DNA from: Yanghanlia sp047501535
GTDB taxonomy: Bacteria > Pseudomonadota > Gammaproteobacteria > Burkholderiales > Burkholderiaceae_B
Direction: 5' to 3'
Length of the DNA: 64,000 nucleotides
Assembly: GCF_047501535.1 (NCBI RefSeq)
Contig: NZ_JAZDRJ010000007.1
Coordinates: forward strand, 124,001 to 188,000
Below, in pieces: positions 7,924 to 16,913 of the stretch (the stretch's first letter is position 1; every line of letters begins with the position of its first letter). Under the pieces are notes generated by a model that was not told where the DNA came from, made no database searches, and was given only the letters and a program-made list of their open reading frames with translations. The position numbers and the translations under genes were made by a program.

Positions 7924-8403
7924 ATGGCAGCAGAATTAATCGCTCTGACCCAGGAAGCCCTGGTTGGCATGGACGTCGAACTCGTCGATGTTGAGCGTGC
8001 GCCTGGCGGGTTGTTGCGAGTCACCATCGACCGCCCTGAGGGTGTACGCATTGAAGATTGCGAACGCGTCTCCAAGCATTTGTCCCGGGTGTTCGAGGTG
8101 GAAGACATCGATTATCTCCGGCTTGAGGTCGGGTCTCCGGGTGTAGACCGCCCGTTGAAGCGCCCGGAAGACTTTCTGCGTTTCGCAGGCGAGCGGGTGG
8201 AAATCCGCTTGCGTCAGGCCGTCGATAACCGCAAGGTCTTCACCGGGGTGCTGCAGGCTTCACAAGACGAGTCGGGTTCCGCTGCTTATAGTCTCAAGTA
8301 CGAAACTCAATCCGGAGAGCTCCAGGTTCTCGGTTTCACGTTCGACGACGTTGAACGCGCAAAACTGGATCCCATTTTAGATTTCAAGGGAAAAAAGCGA
8401 TGA
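7924..8403 (+). CDS. rimP: Ribosome maturation factor RimP
   Basis: Assembly factor needed for 30S subunit maturation, first gene of the conserved rimP-nusA-infB operon. ATG 7924 gives 159 residues beginning MAAELIALTQEAL, the expected N-terminus. A start at 7858 would place the terminator hairpin inside the coding sequence and is rejected. Conserved features are ELVDVERAPGGLLRVTID, the LEVGSPGVDRPL motif near residue 77, and the C-terminal SH3-like domain ending in ERAKLDPILDFKGKKR. The stop overlaps the nusA start (ATGA). Confidence 0.94.
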   Translation: MAAELIALTQEALVGMDVELVDVERAPGGLLRVTIDRPEGVRIEDCERVSKHLSRVFEVEDIDYLRLEVGSPGVDRPLKRPEDFLRFAGERVEIRLRQAVDNRKVFTGVLQASQDESGSAAYSLKYETQSGELQVLGFTFDDVERAKLDPILDFKGKKR

Positions 8404-9881
8404 GTCGCGAAATTCTTCTTCTGGTTGACGCCCTGGCGCGTGAAAAGAATGTCGAACGTGAAGTGGTGTTCGGCGCGCTAGAAGGTGCGCTGGCGTCGGC
8501 AATGAAAAAGCGCTTCAAGGAAGACGCTGATATCCGCGTCTCGATCGACCGCCAAACTGGCGAGCATGAAGGTTTTCGCCGCTGGTTGGTTGTGCCTGAC
8601 GAAGCTGGGTTGCAAGAGCCGGATCGCCAGGAAATGTACAGCGATGCGCAAGATATCGTGCCCGGCATCGAGGTGGGCGAATATATCGAAGAGCCGCTTG
8701 AGCCCGAAGAATTTGGTCGCATTGGCGCTCAGGCTGCCAAGCAGGCCATTCTGCAGCGCATCCGCGATGCCGAGCGCGAGCAGGTTCTGAACGATTTCCT
8801 TGAGCGTGGTGAAACCATTATCTCTGGCAGCGTCAAGCGCATGGATAAAGGTGATGCCATTATCGACACAGGCAAAATTGAAGCCCGTTTGCCGCGCTCC
8901 GAAATGATTCCGCGCGAGAACATCCGCGTGGGCGACCGCATCCGTGCCTGGGTGTCCCGAATTGACCACGCCGCGCGTGGCCAGCAGGTCATTCTTTCGC
9001 GCACGGCCCCCGAATTTATCCGCGAACTCTTCGAGAACGAAGTGCCGGAAATCGAACAAGGCCTGCTCGAAATTAAGGCGGCCGCCCGCGACCCGGGCGT
9101 CCGGGCTAAAATCGCGGTTGTGGCTTACGACAAGCGCATTGATCCTATCGGCACATGCGTCGGCATGCGTGGTTCGCGTGTTACCGCAGTGCGCAACGAG
9201 CTGGGCGGTGAACAGGTCGATATCGTCCTGTGGGCCGACGATCCGGCTGAATTTGTTATCGGCGCATTGGCGCCCGCACACGTCGAATCCATCCTGGTTG
9301 ACGAAGACAAGCGGGCAATGGATGTCGTGGTCGATGCCGAAAATCTGCCTAAGGCGATTGGCGCGCGTGGGCAGAACGTAAGACTGGCTTCTGAACTCAC
9401 CGGCTGGCAAATCAACATCATGACGCCGGAAGAAAACCAGAATCGCCAGGAAGAAGAACGCGCAGAGTTGCGCCAGACCTTCATTGAGCGGTTGGATGTC
9501 GATGACGAAGTGGCCGACATCCTGATAGACGAAGGCTTTACCGGGTTGGAAGAAGTGGCCTATGTGCCAATGCAGGAACTGCTTGATATCGAAGCGTTTG
9601 ACGAAGAAACCGTCAACGAACTTCGTACTCGCGCCCGTAATGCGCTCCTGACCGAAGCCATCGCCCAGGAAGAACGCATGACCGCAGCACAGGATCTCCT
9701 GGAAATCGAAGGGTTGACCCCAGAACTGGTAGCTAAGCTGGCCGAGAATGACATTCTCGACATCGATGCCCTGGCTGAACTGGCGACAGATGAACTGTCC
9801 GAGATCACCGGGTTGAGCGAAGAAGAAGCTAGCGATTTCATCATGAAGGCCAGGGCGCACTGGTTTGATGATGAAGCCTGA
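8400..9881 (+). CDS. nusA: Transcription termination/antitermination factor NusA
   Basis: RNA polymerase-associated factor controlling pausing, intrinsic and Rho-dependent termination and antitermination. The 493 residues follow the proteobacterial layout. An N-terminal RNAP-binding domain covers residues 1 to about 130, followed by an S1 domain (GSVKRMDKGDAIID). Two KH domains follow, with GTCVGMRGSRV and PKAIGARGQNVRLA. After these come two acidic C-terminal repeats, each with helix-hairpin-like LLDIEAFDEE or DIDALAELATDEL stretches. Start ATG 8400 overlaps rimP by 4 bp. Its product plausibly acts on the terminator in front of rimP. Confidence 0.96.
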   Translation: MSREILLLVDALAREKNVEREVVFGALEGALASAMKKRFKEDADIRVSIDRQTGEHEGFRRWLVVPDEAGLQEPDRQEMYSDAQDIVPGIEVGEYIEEPLEPEEFGRIGAQAAKQAILQRIRDAEREQVLNDFLERGETIISGSVKRMDKGDAIIDTGKIEARLPRSEMIPRENIRVGDRIRAWVSRIDHAARGQQVILSRTAPEFIRELFENEVPEIEQGLLEIKAAARDPGVRAKIAVVAYDKRIDPIGTCVGMRGSRVTAVRNELGGEQVDIVLWADDPAEFVIGALAPAHVESILVDEDKRAMDVVVDAENLPKAIGARGQNVRLASELTGWQINIMTPEENQNRQEEERAELRQTFIERLDVDDEVADILIDEGFTGLEEVAYVPMQELLDIEAFDEETVNELRTRARNALLTEAIAQEERMTAAQDLLEIEGLTPELVAKLAENDILDIDALAELATDELSEITGLSEEEASDFIMKARAHWFDDEA

Positions 9882-9948
9882 CATTGCTCAGAAGAAAGCC
9901 GGGTCCATCCATATTGAAAAATAGTAGTAGCTAGCAAGAGAGAGTCGA

Positions 9949-12900
9949 ATGCCGAGTAACACCGTCGCCCAGTTCGCCGTTGAACTGAAAATGCCTGCTA
10001 ACGCGCTGCTGGAGCAGTTGCGTTCCGCTGGCGTTGACATCAAATCGGTCGACGACCCAGTCACCGACGCGGATAAGGCGAAGCTCCTCGAGTCGCTGCG
10101 TCGGGCGCATGGTGCGTCGGAGAACCAGAAAATCACGCTGACGCGTCGCGAAACTTCCGAAATCCGTCAAGCCGACGGTTCGGGCCGTTCGCGCACTATT
10201 CCAGTCGAGGTGCGGAAAAAGCGGGTGTTCGTAAAACGCGACCCACGCGAGCTGGCGGCGGAAGCTGCACGCGCTGCCGAGCAAGCCCAGGCTGAAGCTA
10301 AGGCTGAAGCCGCTAAGAAACAACAGACAGCTGAAGCGGCACAGCCCCAAGAGGCGCCTGCTACCGAAAAGCCGGCAGCCGCACCTCAGCAGCCAGCCGC
10401 TCAGCCGCCGAAGCCGGCTCAGGCAGAGGCGCCTGCAGTGGCCGAACAGCCTGCTGCGCCCGTAGCCAAGCCTGAAGAGCCCGTGGCTGCTACTTCAGAA
10501 GACAAAGCCGCTGCGGCGCCTGCCCAAGCAGATGCTGCAGCTAAGCCGGCTGACAAACAAGCGGCGCCAGAGGCCCGTCCGGCTGCTGAACAAGACAAGG
10601 CGCAAGCCAAGCCCGCGGCCCCTGAGCCAAAGCAGGCTGAGCCTGCCGCCGCAGCCGATGCGCCAACTAGCAAGGCTGTGCAAGATAAAGAGGCGCCTGC
10701 TGCGGCCTCAGCCCCAGCTAAAAAAGCGACGGCTGCTTCGGCGACTCGCAAGGGTGCGGAAGGCAAGCCTGCCGCTGCCCGTCCAGGCGCTGCTAAGGCT
10801 GCTCCCGCACGCACGGCTGCACCGGCATCTTCTACGGCTGCCGCAGCAAGCGGCGTGGATGAAGAGCGCGAGAAAGCGCGCAAGGCCGCAGAGGCCGAAG
10901 CCGCTGCGCTGCGTGCCATGCTTAGCCGTCCCCGTAAGGTATTGAAGGCGCCCGAACCCGAAGCAGGTTCCGGTACATTGCACAAGACTTTAGGCAAAGG
11001 CAAGAAAGACGCCAAGGCTGGCGCTACCGATGCCAAGGGCGCAGGGCGTACACAAGAAGCCGGTTGGAAAGACGACGGCGGTCGCAAGAAGCCGGCCGTT
11101 CGCGAAGCTGCAGCACCGGCAGCACCAGGCCGTGAAGGTTGGCGTGCAGGTGGCGGCAAAGGCAAGGGTGGTCGTGGTGGCCGCAACCGCAATGCCCAGC
11201 CAGAGCGTCGCGAACCACAAGTACAGGAATTTATCGCACGTGAAGTGCATGTGCCTGAAACCATCACTGTGGCCGATCTCGCCCACAAGATGGCTGTCAA
11301 GGCCGCAGAGGTCATTAAGCACCTCATGAAACTGGGTCAGATGGTCACGATCAACCAGGTGCTGGACCAAGAAACCGCCATGATTGTGGTGGAAGAAATG
11401 GGCCATACCGCCATTGCGGCAAAGCTCGACGATCCGGAAGCGTTCCTGGTCGAAGCCGAGGCTGTCGATGCCGAAGAGTTGCCCCGCGCACCGGTGGTCA
11501 CCGTCATGGGTCACGTCGACCACGGCAAGACCTCGTTGCTCGACTACATTCGCCGCACCAAAATTGCATCCGGCGAAGCGGGTGGCATTACGCAGCATAT
11601 CGGCGCTTACAGTGTGAAGACTGATCGTGGCATGGTCACCTTCCTCGACACCCCAGGTCACGAGGCCTTTACAGCCATGCGTGCCCGTGGCGCCAAGGCG
11701 ACTGACATCGTTATTCTGGTTGTGGCTTCCGACGACGGCGTCATGCCTCAGACACGTGAAGCCATTCATCACGCGCTGGCTGCCGAAGTGCCGCTGGTGG
11801 TGGCGATTACCAAAATCGACAAGCCCGAAGGCAACCCCGAGCGAGTCAAGCAGGAGCTCGTGGCCGAACAGGTTGTGCCTGAAGAATACGGCGGCGACGT
11901 ACCGTTTATCGGTGTGTCCGCTAAAACTGGCGAAGGTATCGACGATCTGCTCGAAAACGTTCTGCTGCAAGCTGAAATCCTGGAACTCACCGCTCCGGTG
12001 GAAGCACCGGCCAAGGGTCTGGTCATCGAAGCCCGCCTGGATAAGGGCCGGGGTTCAGTGGCAACCATTCTGGTGCAAAGCGGTACCCTCAAGCGCGGTG
12101 ATTCCGTCTTGGTGGGTGCCAGCTTCGGCCGAGTGCGTGCCATGTTGAGCGACCAGGGCAAGAGCGTCAACGAAGCCGGGCCTTCCATCCCGGTTGAAAT
12201 TCAAGGCCTTACCGAAGTGCCGCAGGCGGGCGATGAGCTCATCGCCATGGCTGATGAACGCAAGGCGCGCGAAATCGCGCTGTTCCGTCAAGGCAAATTC
12301 CGCGATGTGAAACTGGCGCGTCAGCAGGCAGCCAAGCTCGAGTCCATGTTCGAGAATCTGGGTGAAGGCCTGCAAACTCTGTCGCTCATTATCAAGACGG
12401 ACGTACAAGGTACCCAGGAAGCATTGGTGCAGTCGCTGGTCAAATTGTCGACCGACGAAGTACGCGTTCAAGTGGTGCATGCGGCCGTGGGTGGCATTTC
12501 CGAAAGCGACGTCAACCTGGCCATCGCCTCGAATGCCGTCATCATCGGCTTTAACGTACGCGCCGAACAGAGTGCCAAGAAGCTGGCCGAAAACAACGGT
12601 ATCGACCTTCGCTACTACAACATCATCTACGACGCCGTAGACGACGTTCGAAACGCCATGTCCGGCATGCTGGCGCCCGAAAAGCGCGAGGAAATCATCG
12701 GTATGGTCGAGATTCGCGAGGTCTACAGCATTTCGCGTATCGGCAAGGTGGCAGGGTGTATGGTCACCGACGGCTTGGTCAAGCGCGATTCGCAGATCCG
12801 TCTGCTGCGCGACAACGTTGTCATCTGGACGGGTGCGCTGGAATCCCTGCGCCGCTTCAAGGATGATGTCCGCGAAGTGCGTTCCGGCTTCGATTGCGGT

Positions 12901-12984
12901 ATTACCCTGCGTGGCAATAACGATATCGAAGTGGGCGACCAGCTCGAAGTCTTTGAAATCCGCGAGATCGCCCGCACCCTTTAA
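9949..12984 (+). CDS. infB: Translation initiation factor IF-2
   Basis: GTPase that brings fMet-tRNA to the 30S P site and promotes subunit joining. The protein has 1011 residues, longer than the E. coli form because of its N-terminus. An IF2N domain covers about 1-50 (NTVAQFAVELKMPANALLEQL). A long Ala/Pro/Lys/Glu-rich linker runs from about 95 to 400. A second IF2N-like helix region starts near residue 430 (ITVADLAHKMAVKAAEVI). The G domain starts at Gly521 (GHVDHGKTS), with DTPGHEAF and TKIDKPEG, followed by domains II-IV. A GAGAG ribosome site precedes ATG 9949. Internal starts giving shorter IF2 isoforms are possible but not provable here. Confidence 0.96.
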   Translation: MPSNTVAQFAVELKMPANALLEQLRSAGVDIKSVDDPVTDADKAKLLESLRRAHGASENQKITLTRRETSEIRQADGSGRSRTIPVEVRKKRVFVKRDPRELAAEAARAAEQAQAEAKAEAAKKQQTAEAAQPQEAPATEKPAAAPQQPAAQPPKPAQAEAPAVAEQPAAPVAKPEEPVAATSEDKAAAAPAQADAAAKPADKQAAPEARPAAEQDKAQAKPAAPEPKQAEPAAAADAPTSKAVQDKEAPAAASAPAKKATAASATRKGAEGKPAAARPGAAKAAPARTAAPASSTAAAASGVDEEREKARKAAEAEAAALRAMLSRPRKVLKAPEPEAGSGTLHKTLGKGKKDAKAGATDAKGAGRTQEAGWKDDGGRKKPAVREAAAPAAPGREGWRAGGGKGKGGRGGRNRNAQPERREPQVQEFIAREVHVPETITVADLAHKMAVKAAEVIKHLMKLGQMVTINQVLDQETAMIVVEEMGHTAIAAKLDDPEAFLVEAEAVDAEELPRAPVVTVMGHVDHGKTSLLDYIRRTKIASGEAGGITQHIGAYSVKTDRGMVTFLDTPGHEAFTAMRARGAKATDIVILVVASDDGVMPQTREAIHHALAAEVPLVVAITKIDKPEGNPERVKQELVAEQVVPEEYGGDVPFIGVSAKTGEGIDDLLENVLLQAEILELTAPVEAPAKGLVIEARLDKGRGSVATILVQSGTLKRGDSVLVGASFGRVRAMLSDQGKSVNEAGPSIPVEIQGLTEVPQAGDELIAMADERKAREIALFRQGKFRDVKLARQQAAKLESMFENLGEGLQTLSLIIKTDVQGTQEALVQSLVKLSTDEVRVQVVHAAVGGISESDVNLAIASNAVIIGFNVRAEQSAKKLAENNGIDLRYYNIIYDAVDDVRNAMSGMLAPEKREEIIGMVEIREVYSISRIGKVAGCMVTDGLVKRDSQIRLLRDNVVIWTGALESLRRFKDDVREVRSGFDCGITLRGNNDIEVGDQLEVFEIREIARTL

Positions 12985-12993
12985 TCAAGCATT

Positions 12994-13401
12994 ATGGCTC
13001 GACACAAGACTCGACAGAACGCAGGCCGGAACATCCGGCTGGCCGACCAGATCCAAAAGGATCTGGCCGGCATTATCCAGCGCGAGATCGACGTGTCGCG
13101 GGCGGGGCTGATCACGCTGTCCAGCGTTGATTTATCTCCCGACTACGCGCATGCGAAGGTCTATTTCACGGTTCTTGGTGCCGAGCCCGCTGTGGCGTCG
13201 GCGGCCCTGAACGAAAAGGCCGGCTGGTTCCATTCCCTGCTGTTCAAGCTTCTCCATATCCACACAGTGCCCACTTTGCGCTTCATCCACGATGAAGGCA
13301 TTGAGCGTGGGCTGCATTTGTCCCGGCTCATTGATGAAGCCAATCGCCCCGGCAGCGAAGACGCGCTTCCTCCCCCGGACGACCCAGACGACCGCAACTG
13401 A
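12994..13401 (+). CDS. rbfA: 30S ribosome-binding factor A
   Basis: Late 30S assembly factor that binds near the 16S rRNA 5' helix and is needed at low temperature. The 135-residue protein has the compact KH-like fold signature: NIRLADQIQKDLAGIIQREI, VDLSPDYAHAKVYFTVLG, then the conserved PTLRFIHDEGIERGLHLSRLI block. A short Pro/Asp-rich tail follows. It starts 9 bp after infB, in the operon order infB-rbfA-truB standard for proteobacteria. Confidence 0.94.
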   Translation: MARHKTRQNAGRNIRLADQIQKDLAGIIQREIDVSRAGLITLSSVDLSPDYAHAKVYFTVLGAEPAVASAALNEKAGWFHSLLFKLLHIHTVPTLRFIHDEGIERGLHLSRLIDEANRPGSEDALPPPDDPDDRN

Positions 13402-13518
13402 ATAACCTGGCGCCACTGCTCGTCGTGCGCCGTTGTGGCATTGGCCGCAGAATCGCCGACAGCCTTCGTGGTGCCCGTTCCGGCACATCTCTAACACCTT
13501 TGAAGACATTAAATAATC

Positions 13519-14280
13519 ATGCGGGCCTCTAAACGACGCGGGCAACTGCTCGATGGCGTTCTACTCCTGGATAAGCCGGTTGGCCTTTCCAGCAACCACG
13601 CGCTGCAACGCGCCAAGCGCGCTGTGGACGCCCGCAAGGCCGGCCATACCGGTACGCTCGATCCGTTTGCGACGGGGTTGCTCGTTTGCTGCATGGGGCG
13701 TGCAACGAAAATTTGCGGGCCTATGCTGGAAGCCGACAAAACTTACGAGGCAACGCTGCAGTTTGGTGAAGAAACCGACAGTGGTGATCTCACTGGCAAC
13801 GTGACCATGCAGGCGCCGGAAGGCTTTGCAGGCGTAGCGCGAGAGGACTTGCTTGCGGTGTTGCCGGAGTTCAGAGGTGAAATCCAGCAAATCCCGCCGA
13901 TGTATTCCGCCTTGAAGCGCGACGGCAAACCGTTGTATGAATATGCGCGCCAGGGTATTGAGCTGGAGCGCCCGCCCCGGCAGGTTACGATCTACAAGTT
14001 GGAGGTGCTGGAATTTGACGGCATGACGGCGCGCTTGCTGATTGATTGCAGTAAAGGCACTTATATCCGCACTTTGGCACAGGATATCGGCCGCAAACTC
14101 GGTTGCGGCGCTCATCTGAGCGAACTGCGGCGTACTCGCGTCGGCCCCTTCGATATAAAAAATTCTGTTGGCCTGGAGGCGCTTCAGGCCATGGAGCAGC
14201 CCCAACAGGCGCTGCTTCCCATGCATGCTTTACCCGCGGGCTTGATGCCTGTGGTCTCCACACAAAAGGATGAAATATGA
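13519..14280 (+). CDS. truB: tRNA pseudouridine-55 synthase
   Basis: Makes pseudouridine 55 in the T loop of tRNAs. The 253 residues carry family motifs: LDGVLLLDKPVGLSSN at the start and GHTGTLDPFATGLL with the catalytic Asp (GTLDP, residue about 50). LIDCSKGTYIRTLAQDIG and LRRTRVGPF follow. The protein is slightly short; the C-terminal PUA domain seen in E. coli is reduced. It lies 117 bp after rbfA; that gap shows no clear promoter or terminator. The stop overlaps the typA start (ATGA). Confidence 0.94.
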   Translation: MRASKRRGQLLDGVLLLDKPVGLSSNHALQRAKRAVDARKAGHTGTLDPFATGLLVCCMGRATKICGPMLEADKTYEATLQFGEETDSGDLTGNVTMQAPEGFAGVAREDLLAVLPEFRGEIQQIPPMYSALKRDGKPLYEYARQGIELERPPRQVTIYKLEVLEFDGMTARLLIDCSKGTYIRTLAQDIGRKLGCGAHLSELRRTRVGPFDIKNSVGLEALQAMEQPQQALLPMHALPAGLMPVVSTQKDEI

Positions 14281-16106
14281 AACGCGCATTGCGTAATGTG
14301 GCTATCATCGCCCACGTTGACCACGGCAAGACCACGCTGGTAGACCAGCTGCTTCGCCAAGCGGGCACCTTCCGCGACAATCAGCAGATTGAGTCGCGGG
14401 TCATGGATTCCGGCGATATCGAAAAAGAACGCGGCATCACGATTCTCGCCAAGAATTGCGCGGTCGAGTACGAAGGCGTTCACATCAATATTATCGATAC
14501 GCCCGGACACGCCGACTTCGGAGGCGAAGTCGAACGCGTGCTGTCCATGGTGGACGGCGTACTGCTACTGGTGGATGCAGTCGAAGGGCCCATGCCGCAG
14601 ACCCGCTTTGTGACCCGCAAGGCGCTGGCACTGGGGCTGAAGCCCATTGTGGTCGTCAACAAAATCGACCGTCCCGGTGCGCGGCCCGACCATGCCATCA
14701 ACGCTACGTTCGACCTGTTCGATAAACTGGGCGCTACGGATGAGCAGCTTGATTTCCCCATCATCTATGCTTCCGGTCTGTCAGGCTATGCAGGGCTGAC
14801 CGAGGACGTGCGCGACGGTGATATGCGTCCGTTGTTTGACACGATTTTGCAGCATGTGCCTCAGCGCGACGATGACGCAGACGGCCCATTGCAGATGCAG
14901 ATTATTTCCTTGGACTACAGCAGCTATGTCGGAAAAATTGGTGTGGGTCGCATCAATCGTGGCCGCCTGCGTGCCGCTCAGGATGTTGTGGTTCAGTTCG
15001 GCCCTGAAGGCAAACCCATCAAGGGCCGGGTCAATCAGGTAATGAAGTTCAAGGGCCTGGAGCGTGAACAGGTGCAGGAAGCCGAAGCGGGCGACATTGT
15101 GCTGATTAACGGTATCGACGAAATCGGTATCGGCTGCACTGTGATGGACACTGCCAAGCCCGAGCCCTTGCCTATGCTGCGCATCGACGAGCCCACACTG
15201 ACCATGAACTTCATGGTGAATACCTCGCCGTTGGCGGGGCGTGAAGGTAAATTCGTGACCAGTCGTCAGATTCGCGAACGCTTGGATCTCGAACTGAAAT
15301 CAAACGTCGCCCTGCGTGTTAACGACACGCCGGACGAAACCGTGTTTGAAGTGTGCGGGCGCGGCGAACTGCACCTGACCATTCTGATTGAAAACATGCG
15401 CCGCGAAGGCTATGAGCTCGCAGTATCGCGCCCCCGCGTCATGTTTAAAGAGATCGACGGCGTTCGTATGGAACCCTATGAGCTGCTGACGGTGGACGTT
15501 GAAGACGGTCACCAGGGTGGGGTGATGGAAGAATTGGGGCGCCGCAAAGGCGAGCTGCTCGACATGGTGGCCGATGGTCGTGGCCGCACCCGCCTGGAAT
15601 ATCGTATTCCCGCGCGTGGCCTCATCGGTTTCCAGGCAGATTTCCTCAACCTGACCCGCGGCACCGGTTTGATGAGCCATATCTTTGACGATTATGGCCC
15701 CATCAAGGAAGGCACTCTGGGCGAGCGTCGCAACGGCGTGCTCATCAGCCAAGACGACGGCGAAGCCGTGGCTTATGCATTGTGGAAGTTGCAGGAGCGC
15801 GGCCGCATGTTTGTTTCGCCACAGGAACCCCTGTACGAAGGCATGATTATCGGCATCCACAGCCGCGACAACGACCTGGTGGTCAACCCCATCCGGGAAA
15901 AGAAACTCACCAACGTGCGCGCCTCAGGTAAGGACGAACACATCGACCTCGTGCCCCCCATTGAGCTGACCCTGGAATACGCCGTTCAGTTCATCGACGA
16001 CGACGAACTGGTGGAAGTCACGCCCAAGTCCATCCGCCTGCGCAAACGCTACCTGCAAGAACACGAACGCCGCCGCATGGCACGCGAAGGCAGCTCCGCC
16101 GCCTAA
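14277..16106 (+). CDS. typA: Ribosome-associated GTPase TypA/BipA
   Basis: Translational GTPase of the EF-G type implicated in 50S assembly and stress adaptation. The 609 residues have the G1 motif AHVDHGKTT at residues 11-19 and the switch segment ERGITILAKN. DTPGHADFGGEVER and NKIDRPGARP follow. EF-G-like domains III and V and the family-specific C-terminal domain close the protein (SHIFDDYGPIKEGTLGERRN). It overlaps truB by 4 bp and so is probably cotranslated with it. It is followed by the REP-like/terminator region. Confidence 0.95.
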   Translation: MKRALRNVAIIAHVDHGKTTLVDQLLRQAGTFRDNQQIESRVMDSGDIEKERGITILAKNCAVEYEGVHINIIDTPGHADFGGEVERVLSMVDGVLLLVDAVEGPMPQTRFVTRKALALGLKPIVVVNKIDRPGARPDHAINATFDLFDKLGATDEQLDFPIIYASGLSGYAGLTEDVRDGDMRPLFDTILQHVPQRDDDADGPLQMQIISLDYSSYVGKIGVGRINRGRLRAAQDVVVQFGPEGKPIKGRVNQVMKFKGLEREQVQEAEAGDIVLINGIDEIGIGCTVMDTAKPEPLPMLRIDEPTLTMNFMVNTSPLAGREGKFVTSRQIRERLDLELKSNVALRVNDTPDETVFEVCGRGELHLTILIENMRREGYELAVSRPRVMFKEIDGVRMEPYELLTVDVEDGHQGGVMEELGRRKGELLDMVADGRGRTRLEYRIPARGLIGFQADFLNLTRGTGLMSHIFDDYGPIKEGTLGERRNGVLISQDDGEAVAYALWKLQERGRMFVSPQEPLYEGMIIGIHSRDNDLVVNPIREKKLTNVRASGKDEHIDLVPPIELTLEYAVQFIDDDELVEVTPKSIRLRKRYLQEHERRRMAREGSSAA

Positions 16107-16121
16107 ACCTTACAGCCCCCT

Positions 16122-16226
16122 AAACGGGGACAGACCCCATTTCAGGGTCTGTCCCCTTTTTATCGCTGTCAGGCTTCCGAGGGCCTTACAACTAGCTTAA
16201 ACCGGGACAGACCCCATTTAAGCTAG
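16122..16226. repeat. Pair of REP-like palindromes (core GGGACAGACCCC)
   Basis: An imperfect 24-bp direct repeat occurs at 16122-16145 and 16199-16222, 22 of 24 bases identical. Copy 1 forms a 12-bp hairpin (GGGGACAGACCC/GGGTCTGTCCCC). Copy 2 is embedded in a perfect 10-bp inverted repeat, CTAGCTTAAA (16192-16201) and TTTAAGCTAG (16217-16226). Copy 2 also supplies the stop codon of the LOG-family gene. The arrangement between convergent genes resembles REP/REPIN elements mobilised by RAYT transposases. No transposase gene is in the window, and the relation is inference. Confidence 0.65.
16126..16161 (+). terminator. Strong terminator after typA
   Basis: GGGGACAGACCC (16126-16137) pairs perfectly with GGGTCTGTCCCC (16145-16156) around a 7-nt loop, followed by TTTTT (16157-16161). 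It ends the long translation-factor transcript and is formed from the first REP-like palindrome. Confidence 0.85.
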
Positions 16227-16913
16227 ATTGCTTTCTCTTTCGATGGGCAGGGAGGGTTCTTCGTGGCGGGTGAAACAGTCGGTGCAGTGGTGGTGGATGT
16301 GGTGCATGACGGCGTCGATATCGTCTGTTACGAAAAACAGGTCGATATCGTTGGGGCTGATCAGGCCGTTGCTTAATAGTTGCTCGCGCACCCAGTCGAG
16401 CAGGCCGGCCCAGAACTGGCTGCCTATCAGTATGATGGGTGCTTGTGGTATCTTGCCCGTTTGAACTAGGGTCGTGACTTCAAAAAGCTCATCGAGTGTG
16501 CCGAAGCCGCCGGGCAGTGCAATATAGGCTGCGCTGTGCATCACAAAAGTGGCCTTGCGGGAATAAAAATAATCAAACTGCAGGCTGTGTGTCTGGTAAT
16601 GGTTATTATGGGGCTCGCGTGGCAGGGTGATGTTCAGCCCCACGCTGTGCCCACCTGCTTCGTAAGCACCTTTGTTGGCGGCTTCCATGATGCCGGGCCC
16701 GCCGCCGGCAATGACGGCCAGGCCTGCTTTGGCAAGCCGGGCGCCGAGTTGTTCGGCCATTTGATAGTAGGGCGAATCTGGGCGCAGACGTGCGCTACCG
16801 AATACGCTTACGCCCCAACCCATTTCTTGAAGCGTCTCCGCAGCAGCTTCCATCTCTGACATAATCCGTGGGATCTGCTGGGTGGCCGGTAATCGGACAA
16901 TTCTATTGGACAT
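16218..16913 (-). CDS. LOG-family (TIGR00730) nucleotide phosphoribohydrolase
   Basis: A Rossmann-fold protein of the LONELY GUY type, which releases free bases such as cytokinins or adenine from nucleoside 5'-monophosphates. The 231 residues contain the binding loop AGGGPGIMEAANKGA and the diagnostic PGGFGTLDE catalytic motif. The start codon ATG (complement of 16911-16913) has AAGG about 8 nt upstream. The ATG shares three bases with the divergent polA ATG. A shorter start at 16862 (MSEMEAAAETL) would keep the fold and relieve this. The stop codon lies inside a REP-like palindrome. Often annotated as lysine decarboxylase, which is wrong for this family. Confidence 0.85.
   Translation of the reverse strand: MSNRIVRLPATQQIPRIMSEMEAAAETLQEMGWGVSVFGSARLRPDSPYYQMAEQLGARLAKAGLAVIAGGGPGIMEAANKGAYEAGGHSVGLNITLPREPHNNHYQTHSLQFDYFYSRKATFVMHSAAYIALPGGFGTLDELFEVTTLVQTGKIPQAPIILIGSQFWAGLLDWVREQLLSNGLISPNDIDLFFVTDDIDAVMHHIHHHCTDCFTRHEEPSLPIERESNLA

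Noticed and set aside
8478..9884. 468-codon open frame antisense to nusA
   Set aside because: It mirrors nusA almost exactly, has no recognisable domain and arises from third-position GC bias; nusA itself is fully conserved.
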